Assembly (NCBI GenBank): GCA_003520545.1
Contig: DOUP01000201.1
Location: forward strand, 1-17,666
Reading direction: 5' to 3'
DNA length: 17,666 nt
Source of the DNA: Maritimibacter sp.
GTDB taxonomy: Bacteria; Pseudomonadota; Alphaproteobacteria; Rhodobacterales; Rhodobacteraceae
Made by a program: the position numbers and the translations under genes. Position 1 is the stretch's first letter, and every line of letters starts with the position of its first letter. Shown here in pieces: positions 7,380 through 12,985 of this stretch. The notes beneath the pieces are model-generated. The model was not told where the DNA came from. It did not search any database and saw nothing but the letters and a program-made list of their open reading frames with translations.

Positions 7380-7973
7380 ATGTTCACAGGGATCATCACC
7401 GATATCGGCACCGTCACCCGCGTCGAGCGCCATGACGACATGCGCGCCCGGATCACCACCGGTTACGACACCGCGACGATCGACATGGGGGCCTCCATCG
7501 CCTCGGATGGTGTTTGCCTGACGGTCACGGATATCGGGCCGGATTGGTACGAGGTGTTTATCTCGGCCGAAACGCTGGACAAGACCAATCTCGGCGAATG
7601 GCAAGAGGGACAGCGCGTCAACCTGGAGCGTGCGCTCAAGGTGGGTGACGAACTGGGCGGCCATATCGTTTCGGGTCACGTCGACGGCGTGGCGGAGGTT
7701 GTCGCGGTCACGCCAGACGGCGATTCGACCCGCGTGCAGTTTCGTGCACCCGACGGTCTCGCCCGGTTCATCGCGCCCAAGGGGTCGGTGGCGCTGAACG
7801 GCACCTCCCTGACCGTGAACGAGGTGGAAGGCGACATCTTCGGCGTGAATTTCATCACCCATACGAAAGAGGTCACGACCTGGGCGGGGGTCGCGGTGGG
7901 CGACAAGATCAACCTGGAGATCGACACGCTCGCGCGTTACGTGGCGCGTCTCGGAGACTACGAAGCGGCCTGA
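7380..7973 (+). CDS. ribE: Riboflavin synthase, alpha subunit
   Basis: A 197-aa enzyme that dismutates two 6,7-dimethyl-8-ribityllumazine molecules to riboflavin and a pyrimidinedione. It has the diagnostic MFTGII start and two repeated lumazine-binding barrels, about 1-90 and 97-190. In barrel one: GASIASDGVCLTV (37-49) and SAETLDKTNLG (62-72). In barrel two: GHIVSGHVDG (94-103), FIAPKGSVALNGTSLTVN (130-147) and NFITHTKEVTTW (157-168). A good AAAGGAG lies just upstream of the ATG. In related genomes it usually follows ribD; here the capsule and folate genes lie between. The substrate is made by ribH further along the same strand. Confidence 0.96.
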   Translation: MFTGIITDIGTVTRVERHDDMRARITTGYDTATIDMGASIASDGVCLTVTDIGPDWYEVFISAETLDKTNLGEWQEGQRVNLERALKVGDELGGHIVSGHVDGVAEVVAVTPDGDSTRVQFRAPDGLARFIAPKGSVALNGTSLTVNEVEGDIFGVNFITHTKEVTTWAGVAVGDKINLEIDTLARYVARLGDYEAA

Positions 7974-8007
7974 CCCGCGACCCTCGCGCCGCACTGGCGC
8001 TCACCGA

Positions 8008-8036
8008 TTGAACGCAACAGAATATCTGCATATGAT
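8008..8036 (+). promoter_or_regulatory. Sigma-70-type promoter TTGAAC-17-TATGAT for the MBL-fold gene
   Basis: The -35 TTGAAC is at 8008-8013, a 17-bp spacer follows, and the -10 TATGAT is at 8031-8036. This close match to the vegetative consensus predicts a start near 8043 and a 44-nt leader. The MBL gene is therefore probably not dependent on read-through from ribE. Confidence 0.65.
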
Positions 8037-8055
8037 CCTCCCAACGAACAGGATC

Positions 8056-8072
8056 GGCGGGGCCACCCCGCC
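8056..8072 (+). other. Leader hairpin directly before the MBL-fold gene's ribosome site
   Basis: GGCGGGG and CCCCGCC form a perfect 7-bp G+C stem around the loop CCA, ending 2 bases before AGGGAGG. No T-run follows, so it is not a typical terminator. In the predicted 5' leader it could affect translation or mRNA stability. Confidence 0.55.
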
Positions 8073-8086
8073 ATAGGGAGGACCAA

Positions 8087-9052
8087 ATGACGCTCTTACG
8101 CCCCACGCGCCGCGATCTGCTTAAACTCGCCGCAGCCATGCCCGCTTTCGCCATGCCGCTCTCGGCCCGTGCCGAACTGGGCGCCCCCGAAGGCGCGCAG
8201 CCCTCGCATTTTCGCTTTTCCGTCGGTGACATCCGCATCACCATCGTTTCGGACGGCTGGTTCCCGCAGCCCTTGTCCTCGCTCGGCATGAACGCGGATG
8301 ACGCGGCGAAAGAAGCCTTTCTCAAGGCGCACTTCCTGCCCACCGATGAGGTCTACGGCCACACCAACCACGTCTTTATCGAGACGGGGGACGAAACGGT
8401 TCTGGTCGATGTCGGCTCCGGCAACCGGTTCTTTGACACCGCCGGGCGGCTCATGGGCAATATGGAGGCCGCCGGTCTTGACCCTTATGCGACCTCCAAG
8501 GTCGTCATCACCCATGCGCACCCGGACCATATCTGGGGCATCCGCGACGACTTCGACGAGGCGATCATCCCGGATGCCGAATACATCATCGGCGAGGCCG
8601 AGCATGCCTACTGGACACAAGAGGGGCTCGTGGACCGTGTCGCCCCGGAAGAGCAGCAATTCGTTCTGGGGGCGGCGAATTCCATCGCCGTCGACGGCGT
8701 GGACTGGACCCAGATGAACGACGGCGACGAGGTGGCAAAGGGCGTGCGCCTGATGGCGAGCCATGGCCATACGCCAGGGCATATGTCAATCATGGTGGAA
8801 AGCGGCGATGACCAGCTTCTGGTGCTGGGCGACGCGATCACCCATGCCTTCGGCCATTTCGCTCACCCGGACTGGTATGGCGGCTTGGGCAGCGACCCCG
8901 AGGCCACCGTCGCGTCGCGCAAAGCAATTCTCGACATGGCCGCCACGGACCGTCTGCCGGTCGTGGGATACCATTTCCCCTTCCCGGGCGTGGGGCACGT
9001 GATGGCCGACGGCGACGCTTACCGCTTCGTGCCCGCGCTCTGGCGGTTCTGA
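8087..9052 (+). CDS. Tat-exported metallo-beta-lactamase-fold hydrolase
   Basis: A 321-aa MBL-fold protein. The N-terminus PTRRDLLKLAAAMPAFAMP (6-24) is a twin-arginine signal (Arg8-Arg9), with likely cleavage after ARA at 27-29, so the enzyme folds in the cytoplasm and acts in the periplasm. Metal ligands are all in place: THAHPDH (142-148; His143, His145, Asp147, His148), GHTPGH with His232, LGDAITH with Asp249, and His296 in GYHFPFPG. That predicts a two-metal site. The substrate cannot be read from the sequence: family members hydrolyse lactams, lactones, thioesters and phosphodiesters, and no beta-lactamase-specific active-site loop is evident. GGAGG lies 5 bases before the ATG, and a good promoter lies upstream. 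A string of hairpins follows the gene. Confidence 0.9.
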   Translation: MTLLRPTRRDLLKLAAAMPAFAMPLSARAELGAPEGAQPSHFRFSVGDIRITIVSDGWFPQPLSSLGMNADDAAKEAFLKAHFLPTDEVYGHTNHVFIETGDETVLVDVGSGNRFFDTAGRLMGNMEAAGLDPYATSKVVITHAHPDHIWGIRDDFDEAIIPDAEYIIGEAEHAYWTQEGLVDRVAPEEQQFVLGAANSIAVDGVDWTQMNDGDEVAKGVRLMASHGHTPGHMSIMVESGDDQLLVLGDAITHAFGHFAHPDWYGGLGSDPEATVASRKAILDMAATDRLPVVGYHFPFPGVGHVMADGDAYRFVPALWRF

Positions 9053-9061
9053 TCGCCTCGC

Positions 9062-9077
9062 ATGGGGCAGGCCCCAT
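9062..9077. other. Hairpin ATGGGGC-AG-GCCCCAT after the MBL-fold gene
   Basis: Perfect 7-bp inverted repeat 10 bp after the MBL stop and the first of three in a row. It probably protects the 3' end of the upstream message or helps termination; no T-run follows it. Confidence 0.6.
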
Positions 9078-9091
9078 CCTCGTCTCCCAGG

Positions 9092-9107
9092 CGGGGGCCA
9101 GCCCCCG
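9092..9107. other. Hairpin CGGGGGC-CA-GCCCCCG
   Basis: Perfect 7-bp G+C inverted repeat, the second of three in the gap between the MBL gene and ribBX. It is followed immediately by the third and longer one. Confidence 0.6.
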
Positions 9108-9133
9108 TCGGTGATCCGGGACCGGATCACCGA
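9108..9133. repeat. 12-bp perfect inverted repeat TCGGTGATCCGG-GA-CCGGATCACCGA
   Basis: Arms 9108-9119 and 9122-9133 are perfectly complementary. The element abuts the preceding G+C hairpin and is followed by TCCCCCGAGGTATTTCC, resembling tails of intergenic repeats I recall from Rhodobacteraceae, so it may be one copy of a dispersed palindromic element. The remaining gap to ribBX (9134-9253) shows no FMN riboswitch and no convincing promoter. Confidence 0.6.
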
Positions 9134-9253
9134 TCCCCCGAGGTATTTCCGGAACGATGAAAGGGGACGCGCACGGCCGATGTGCGCCACGTTGCTCTTT
9201 CAAATCCGTTTGCGACTCGCTATTTCCCGGGACAAACGAGGCGAGGAGCCAGG

Positions 9254-10396
9254 ATGTCAGACGGTAAGATCTATAACGAGGCCGGACCGGTCGAACGCGA
9301 ATATTCGGACGTGATCTCGAACATCGAAGAGATCATCGAGGACGCCCGCAATGGCCGCATGTTCATTCTCGTGGACCACGAGGACCGCGAGAACGAGGGG
9401 GATCTGGTGATCCCTGCGCAGATGGCCACGCCGGAAGCGATCAACTTCATGGCCACCCACGGACGCGGGCTGATCTGCCTGTCCATGACGGGCGAGCGAG
9501 TGGATGCGCTGGGCCTGTCGCTCATGGCCTCGCAGAACTCGTCGCGCCATGAAACCGCCTTCACCATTTCCATCGAGGCGCGCGAAGGCGTGACCACGGG
9601 CATTTCGGCGCATGACCGCGCCCGCACCGTGTCGGTCGCCATCGACCCGACGCGCGGTGCACAGGACATCGCCACGCCCGGCCATGTCTTCCCGCTCCGG
9701 GCGAAGGATGGCGGGGTGCTGGTACGCGCGGGCCATACCGAAGCGGCCGTGGACATCTCGCGCCTTGCCGGGCTGAACCCGTCGGGCGTGATCTGCGAGA
9801 TCATGAAGGAAGACGGCTCCATGGCGCGGCTTCCGGACCTTATCTCCTTTGCCCAGCGTCATAACCTGAAGATCGGCACCATCTCTGATCTGATCGCCTA
9901 CCGTCACCGCCACGACAACCTCGTGAAGGAAAGCGCGGTCAAGAGCGTGACCTCGGCCTTCGGTGGCGACTGGATGCTGCGCATCTTCACGGATGAAACC
10001 CACGGTGCCGAGCATATCGTGCTGACAAAGGGTGATATTACCTCGGACGACCCCGTTCTGGTCCGGATGCACGCGCTGAACCCGCTGGAGGACGCCATCG
10101 GTATCGGTCCCAGTCCGCACAACGAGCTGACCCGGGCCATGGAGATTATCGCGGACGAAGGGCGCGGCGTCGTCGTGCTCCTGCGCGATCCCGGCATGAA
10201 GCTTGCCTTCGACGGCGAGGTTGCCCCGCAGGTGCTGCGCCAATACGGGCTTGGCGCGCAGATCCTTTCGGCGCTGGGCATCCACCGCATGACGCTTCTG
10301 ACCGACAGCCCGCAGCCACGAGTGGTCGGGCTCGACGCCTATGACCTGTCCATCGAAGGCACGCATTCGATCCTGGGGACCGCGAAACATGGCTAA
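9254..10396 (+). CDS. ribB: RibBX: 3,4-dihydroxy-2-butanone 4-phosphate synthase fused to a degenerate GTP cyclohydrolase II domain
   Basis: 380 aa with two domains. Residues 20-220 are a complete DHBP synthase, which makes the four-carbon unit of riboflavin from ribulose 5-phosphate: DHEDRENEGDLV (41-52), HGRGLICLSM (69-78), REGVTTGISAHDRARTV (110-126), GHVFPLRAKDGGVL (143-156), AGHTEAAVD (159-167) and GVICEIMKEDGSMAR (178-192). Residues 235-375 have the outline of RibA (GLGAQIL 332-338), but its zinc motifs are gone. Where RibA has H-x-E-C-L-T-G-D followed by C-D-C, this protein has RMHALNPLED (271-280) and IGIGPSPHN, and residues 235-380 contain no cysteine. The GTP cyclohydrolase II reaction is therefore very unlikely. 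This matches the RibBX variant known in Proteobacteria. ATG 9254 has GAGGAG upstream. The stop overlaps the ribH start by 8 bp. Confidence 0.93.
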   Translation: MSDGKIYNEAGPVEREYSDVISNIEEIIEDARNGRMFILVDHEDRENEGDLVIPAQMATPEAINFMATHGRGLICLSMTGERVDALGLSLMASQNSSRHETAFTISIEAREGVTTGISAHDRARTVSVAIDPTRGAQDIATPGHVFPLRAKDGGVLVRAGHTEAAVDISRLAGLNPSGVICEIMKEDGSMARLPDLISFAQRHNLKIGTISDLIAYRHRHDNLVKESAVKSVTSAFGGDWMLRIFTDETHGAEHIVLTKGDITSDDPVLVRMHALNPLEDAIGIGPSPHNELTRAMEIIADEGRGVVVLLRDPGMKLAFDGEVAPQVLRQYGLGAQILSALGIHRMTLLTDSPQPRVVGLDAYDLSIEGTHSILGTAKHG

Positions 10397-10934
10397 AACC
10401 GAGTATACCCTCCCGCGCGCCGAGTTTGACAAGCCGGTCAAGCTCCTGATCGTGGTCGCGCCTTTCTACCTCGACATCGCCGATTGGATGATCGAAGGCG
10501 CCAAGGCGGAGATCGAGGCCTCGGGCGCGACCTGGGATCTCGTCGAGGTGCCCGGTGCCTTGGAAGTGCCCACCGCCATCGGCATCGCTGACCGCACGTC
10601 GAATTTCGACGGTTTTGTCGCGCTGGGTTGCGTGATCCGGGGCGAAACCACGCATTATGAAACCGTCTGCAACGACTCGTCGCGGGGCATCATGGAACTG
10701 GGCTTGCGCGGGGTGTGCATCGGCAATGGTATCCTGACGGTCGAAAACTTCGAGCAGGCCGAAGCGCGCGCCAACCCCGAGAAGATGAACAAGGGGGCAG
10801 GGGCTGCCGCCGCCGCACTCCACCTCGTGGCGCTTGGCAGAAAGTGGCGTGGGGGCGAAAAGCCGGTTGGCTTCCTCCCGCGCGAGGACTACAAGCTCGC
10901 CGGTAAATCCGACGAAAGCCCCACCAAAGCATGA
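10389..10934 (+). CDS. ribH: 6,7-dimethyl-8-ribityllumazine synthase
   Basis: 181-aa lumazine synthase condensing the ribitylamino-pyrimidine with DHBP, the step before riboflavin synthase. Family motifs are IVVAPFY (21-27), VPGALEVP (54-61; substrate pocket), RGETTHYETV (84-93, with the catalytic His89), GILTVEN (114-120) and a C-terminal NKGAGAAAAAL helix. Subunits assemble into pentamers or 60-mers. The start overlaps the ribBX stop by 8 bp and the stop TGA overlaps the nusB ATG (ATGA), so ribBX, ribH and nusB are translationally coupled. A short polar tail (GKSDESPTKA) after the conserved core is unremarkable. Confidence 0.96.
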   Translation: MAKTEYTLPRAEFDKPVKLLIVVAPFYLDIADWMIEGAKAEIEASGATWDLVEVPGALEVPTAIGIADRTSNFDGFVALGCVIRGETTHYETVCNDSSRGIMELGLRGVCIGNGILTVENFEQAEARANPEKMNKGAGAAAAALHLVALGRKWRGGEKPVGFLPREDYKLAGKSDESPTKA

Positions 10935-11446
10935 CCGACGACACCCCACAGGACGCGCACGAGGACGAAACGCCGAAGCGCGAAATGACCGGCAATCTCA
11001 AACGCCGCATGAAATCCGCGTCGCGGCTCTATGCCGTGCAGGCGCTGTTTCAGATGGAGGCGGCGGGCCAGTCCGTGGACAAGGTGCGCGTGGAATTCGA
11101 AGACCACCGGTTCGGCGCGACCTATGAGGAGGGCGAATTCGAAGAGGGCAACGTGGACCTGTTCCGCGCGCTCATCGAAGAGGCGGTGAACCAGCAGGCC
11201 AAGATCGACCAGATGACCGACCGGGCACTGGTGGCCAAGTGGCCCATCGCCCGCATTGATCCGACCCTGCGCGCACTGTTTCGGGCCGCCGGTGCCGAGC
11301 TTCTGATCGGGGACACGCCGCCCAAGGTGGTGATCGTGGAATTCGTGGACGTGGCCCGGGCTTTCTTTCCCGAAGGGCAGGAGCCGAAGTTCACCAACGC
11401 CGTGCTCGACCACATGGCGCGTGAGGCGCGGCCCGAAGCCTTCTGA
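10931..11446 (+). CDS. nusB: Transcription antitermination factor NusB
   Basis: 171-aa NusB, which with NusE (S10) binds boxA RNA and keeps RNA polymerase processive on rRNA operons. After an acidic 22-residue extension comes RRMKSASRLYAVQALFQME (25-43), then the helical core, with DPTLRALFRAAGAELL (110-125) and VIVEFVDVARAFFPEGQEPKF (134-154), and NAVLDHMAR at the end. The ATGA overlap with ribH is the widespread bacterial ribH-nusB arrangement. The extension makes it slightly longer than E. coli NusB (139 aa). Confidence 0.95.
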   Translation: MTDDTPQDAHEDETPKREMTGNLKRRMKSASRLYAVQALFQMEAAGQSVDKVRVEFEDHRFGATYEEGEFEEGNVDLFRALIEEAVNQQAKIDQMTDRALVAKWPIARIDPTLRALFRAAGAELLIGDTPPKVVIVEFVDVARAFFPEGQEPKFTNAVLDHMAREARPEAF

Positions 11447-11498
11447 GCCAGCCCGCCGCAGCCCCGATGCTCGCCTGGGTAAGACTTTCGTAACGAGA

Positions 11499-11557
11499 CG
11501 CGTCTGCACAATCGTATGCACAGATGTCATACACTTTGTGCACGGATGTCAGACGCG
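11499..11557. promoter_or_regulatory. Nested dyad with a 22-bp-spaced direct repeat after nusB
   Basis: The left arm CGCGTCTGCACAA (11499-11511) pairs with TTGTGCA (11536-11542) and GACGCG (11552-11557), leaving a 9-base bulge; GTATG (11514-11518) pairs with CATAC (11528-11532) inside. Superimposed is a direct repeat, TGCACAGATGTCA (11517-11529) and TGCACGGATGTCA (11539-11551), exactly 22 bp apart (two helical turns). GGGTTTTC follows the right arm, so it could end the nusB operon. The phased direct repeat suggests a protein-binding site in front of the next gene. Confidence 0.5.
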
Positions 11558-11604
11558 GGTTTTCGGGGTCAGCCACTCCTTGCCGATGCGACTCGTTGCC
11601 TCCC

Positions 11605-11632
11605 TTGGCGAAACGCATTCCCGTGTTAATAT
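11605..11632 (+). promoter_or_regulatory. Promoter TTGGCG-16-TAATAT for the small membrane protein
   Basis: -35 TTGGCG (11605-11610), 16-bp spacer, -10 TAATAT (11627-11632). The predicted start is near 11639, giving a very short leader with the strong AAGGAGGTG at 11643-11651. The nested dyad lies about 50 bp upstream of the -35. Confidence 0.5.
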
Positions 11633-11655
11633 GTATGTAGACAAGGAGGTGCATC

Positions 11656-11976
11656 ATGCCCCAACTGGTGAAACTGTATATCCGCCAAGTCCTTATCGGA
11701 TTTGGCCTTTCCGGCGTTTTCGTGGGCCTTCTGCTCTGGCAGAACGTCGCGAATCTCTGGCACCTCGTTTCGACCTCCGACATCGGCTGGATTGCCGTCG
11801 TCATGCTCTTCATGGGCCACGGAATCGTCTTCGCAGGCGTCCAGTTCGCCATCACGGTGATGCGGATGGAAGAAAAGGACGACGATACCAAAGGCGGCAC
11901 GCGTGAGCCCGTCGCGACCAACATCCCGGTTCGGGTCGAAGCAACCGCGCAAGCGCCCAAGCGGATCGGTCAGTAA
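11656..11976 (+). CDS. Small membrane protein with two transmembrane segments, unrecognised
   Basis: A 106-aa protein I do not recognise. Two hydrophobic segments are clear: about 11-30 (VLIGFGLSGVFVGLLLWQNV) and 43-67 (IGWIAVVMLFMGHGIVFAG...), joined by a short loop (ANLWHLVSTSD). A soluble tail from about 70 is charged and low-complexity (EEKDDDTKGG, then APKRIGQ). The near-perfect Shine-Dalgarno AAGGAGGTG lies 4-5 bases before the ATG, with a plausible promoter directly upstream. Strong translation signals and normal codon use for the region support a real gene. It ends 7 bp inside the convergent nitroreductase-family gene. No function can be given. Confidence 0.8.
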   Translation: MPQLVKLYIRQVLIGFGLSGVFVGLLLWQNVANLWHLVSTSDIGWIAVVMLFMGHGIVFAGVQFAITVMRMEEKDDDTKGGTREPVATNIPVRVEATAQAPKRIGQ

Positions 11977-12659
11977 ACCTTCAAAATCTCGCTGAGTGGC
12001 TTTTTCATTTTCGCCACTGCCGGGACTGTTGCGTCCTCGGCGGCGTGGCCGACGGCGAGGATCATCACGGGCTTTTCGCTGTCCGGTCGGTCCAAGGCAT
12101 TGTTCAGAAATTTCATGGGGTTAGGTGTATGCGTCAGGCTGCTTAGCCCGGCATTGTGCAACGCGGCAATCAGGAACCCGGCGGCGATCCCGACGCTTTC
12201 GGGCACGTAGTAATTCTTGAACCGCGTGCCATCGTCGAATTCGCCCCACCGTTGGGCGAAAACGACGTTCAACCAAGGTGCGATTTCAAGGTGCGGCTTG
12301 GAGGCATCGGTGCCAAGAGGCTCCAGCGCCCTGAGCCATTCGTTGCCGGCGCCACCGTCGTAGAACTTCTCTTCTTCGGCTTCCGCTTCGGCCCGGATCT
12401 GCGCCTTCAACGCCGGGTCCTGAACGGCGGCGAAAAACCATGGCTGATGGTTCGCCCCGGAGGGCGCGCGCCCCGCCGTGGCTACCGCGTATTCGATGAT
12501 CTCCTGCGGCACCTCACGGTCCGAGAACTCCCGCACCGTATGCCGCATTTTCATCAGGTCAAAGAACGCTTCCGCTGCATCTTCGGCCTCGTCATCCGTG
12601 AGGTCGATGCGGTCAGGAAGTGGCAAAGCCTCGTGCGGTAGATTGTCTTTTGAAAACAT
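11970..12659 (-). CDS. Nitroreductase-fold flavoprotein of iodotyrosine-deiodinase type
   Basis: A 229-aa FMN-dependent protein of the nitroreductase fold. FMN-contacting motifs are RHTVREF (39-45), APSGANHQPW (65-74) and THTPNP (176-181), with a glycine/alanine-rich helix GIAAGFLIAALHNAGL (157-172) and ILAVGHAAEDATVP (200-213). What separates it from ordinary nitroreductases is the lid: Glu96, Tyr100 and Lys121 occur in the exact E-x3-Y-x20-K spacing of the iodotyrosine deiodinase (IYD) residues that clasp the amino-acid zwitterion, Glu157, Tyr161 and Lys182 in the human enzyme. The C-terminus (KKPLSEIL) also matches IYD. The likely activity is reductive dehalogenation of halotyrosines or a related reaction; the physiological substrate in bacteria is unclear. 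GGAGG lies 6-7 bases before ATG 12659. The gene begins 40 bp downstream of the terminator of the structured RNA and may receive its read-through. Confidence 0.85.
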   Translation of the reverse strand: MFSKDNLPHEALPLPDRIDLTDDEAEDAAEAFFDLMKMRHTVREFSDREVPQEIIEYAVATAGRAPSGANHQPWFFAAVQDPALKAQIRAEAEAEEEKFYDGGAGNEWLRALEPLGTDASKPHLEIAPWLNVVFAQRWGEFDDGTRFKNYYVPESVGIAAGFLIAALHNAGLSSLTHTPNPMKFLNNALDRPDSEKPVMILAVGHAAEDATVPAVAKMKKPLSEILKVY

Positions 12660-12699
12660 CGGGATCCTCCGTTGGGGCGAACCCTATCCACCCGGACCG

Positions 12700-12732
12700 A
12701 AAAACAAAAGCGCCGCCCGAAGGCGACGCTTT
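12700..12732 (-). terminator. Rho-independent terminator of the small RNA
   Basis: On the minus strand an 11-bp stem (12732-12722 with 12717-12707, one T-G wobble) closes on a TTCG tetraloop and is followed by TGTTTTT. This is the best intrinsic terminator in the window. It fixes the RNA's strand and 3' end and stands 40 bp before the nitroreductase-family start codon. Confidence 0.9.
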
Positions 12733-12905
12733 GTTAGGTGTGGCGGGACCGCGCTCGACCGTCTGGGAAGCGCATTCCCGAGGACCTGTATGTACAGGTG
12801 GGCGCCGGGTAACTCGACCACGGTCGCGACAGAGCCAGCTCCCTCGGATTTGCTTAAGGCCACCGGAATGTTCCCGTCTGACGAGAAGGGCAGATCGCCA
12901 CAACC
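12700..12905 (-). ncRNA. ssrS: Structured small RNA, candidate 6S RNA
   Basis: No open frame explains this 300-bp gap, but the minus strand has promoter, long hairpin and terminator in order. The RNA would start near 12902-12905 and its core runs to 12737 (about 169 nt). Base pairing I can trace: closing stem GGTTGTGGCG (12905-12896) with CGCCACACC (12745-12737); CTCG with CGAG (12885-12882/12757-12754); GGGAA with TTCCC (12875-12871/12769-12765); CATTCC with GGAATG (12870-12865/12778-12773); a large unpaired bubble (12864-12844 opposite 12799-12779, whose 3' strand holds the small hairpin ACCTGT-ACAT-ACAGGT); and an apical stem GGGAGCTGG with CCGGCGCCC (12843-12835/12808-12800). A single long hairpin with a central bubble mimicking open promoter DNA is the 6S architecture, and 6S RNA inhibits housekeeping sigma holoenzyme. 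The identity comes from shape and size, not from a sequence match. Confidence 0.65.
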
Positions 12906-12908
12906 CCC

Positions 12909-12937
12909 GAAATAGGCCTCTGGATGGCTTCGCGCAA
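12909..12937 (-). promoter_or_regulatory. Promoter TTGCGC-17-TATTTC for the small RNA
   Basis: On the minus strand the -35 TTGCGC is at 12937-12932, a 17-bp spacer follows, and the -10 TATTTC is at 12914-12909. The predicted start, 4-8 bases further, coincides with the first base pairs of the RNA's closing stem, which is good independent support for the RNA call. Confidence 0.6.
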
Positions 12938-12950
12938 GGGGGCGTCATAC

Positions 12951-12979
12951 TTGTGTTTTGTTCATGGATTGTTCATATC
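12951..12979 (+). promoter_or_regulatory. Promoter TTGTGT-17-CATATC of mmcB
   Basis: -35 TTGTGT (12951-12956), 17-bp spacer, -10 CATATC (12974-12979). The predicted start falls on or next to the mmcB ATG at 12986, so the mRNA would have no leader. The LexA-type box fills the spacer. Confidence 0.5.
12960..12974 (+). promoter_or_regulatory. LexA-type SOS box GTTC-N7-GTTC
   Basis: GTTC ATGGATT GTTC matches the alphaproteobacterial LexA operator GTTC-N7-GTTC exactly and lies 11 bp before the mmcB start codon, between its -35 and -10. Repression by LexA and induction on DNA damage are predicted. mmcB is a known SOS gene in Caulobacter, so site and gene support each other. Confidence 0.85.
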
Positions 12980-12985
12980 TTGAGC

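Noticed and set aside
8056..8072. Rho-independent terminator after ribE
   Set aside because: The hairpin is strong but is followed by ATAGGGAGG, not a T-run, and lies downstream of a good promoter and directly before the MBL gene's ribosome site.
9257..10441. 394-codon minus-strand frame opposite ribBX
   Set aside because: It mirrors the coding frame of ribBX, which has clear DHBP synthase motifs; the reverse translation is low-quality and Arg/His-rich.
11505..11551. CRISPR-like or satellite array from repeated TGCACA words
   Set aside because: Only two copies of the 13-bp unit with irregular extra TGCACA; no regular spacers, so an operator or hairpin is the better reading.
12737..12905. 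Cobalamin riboswitch in front of the nitroreductase-family gene
   Set aside because: GGGAA...CCGGTG and AAATCCG...GAGCTG look slightly like the B12 riboswitch core, but the B12 box (AGYCMGGAGACCTGCC-like) and GCCACTG are absent, and the element has its own promoter and terminator.
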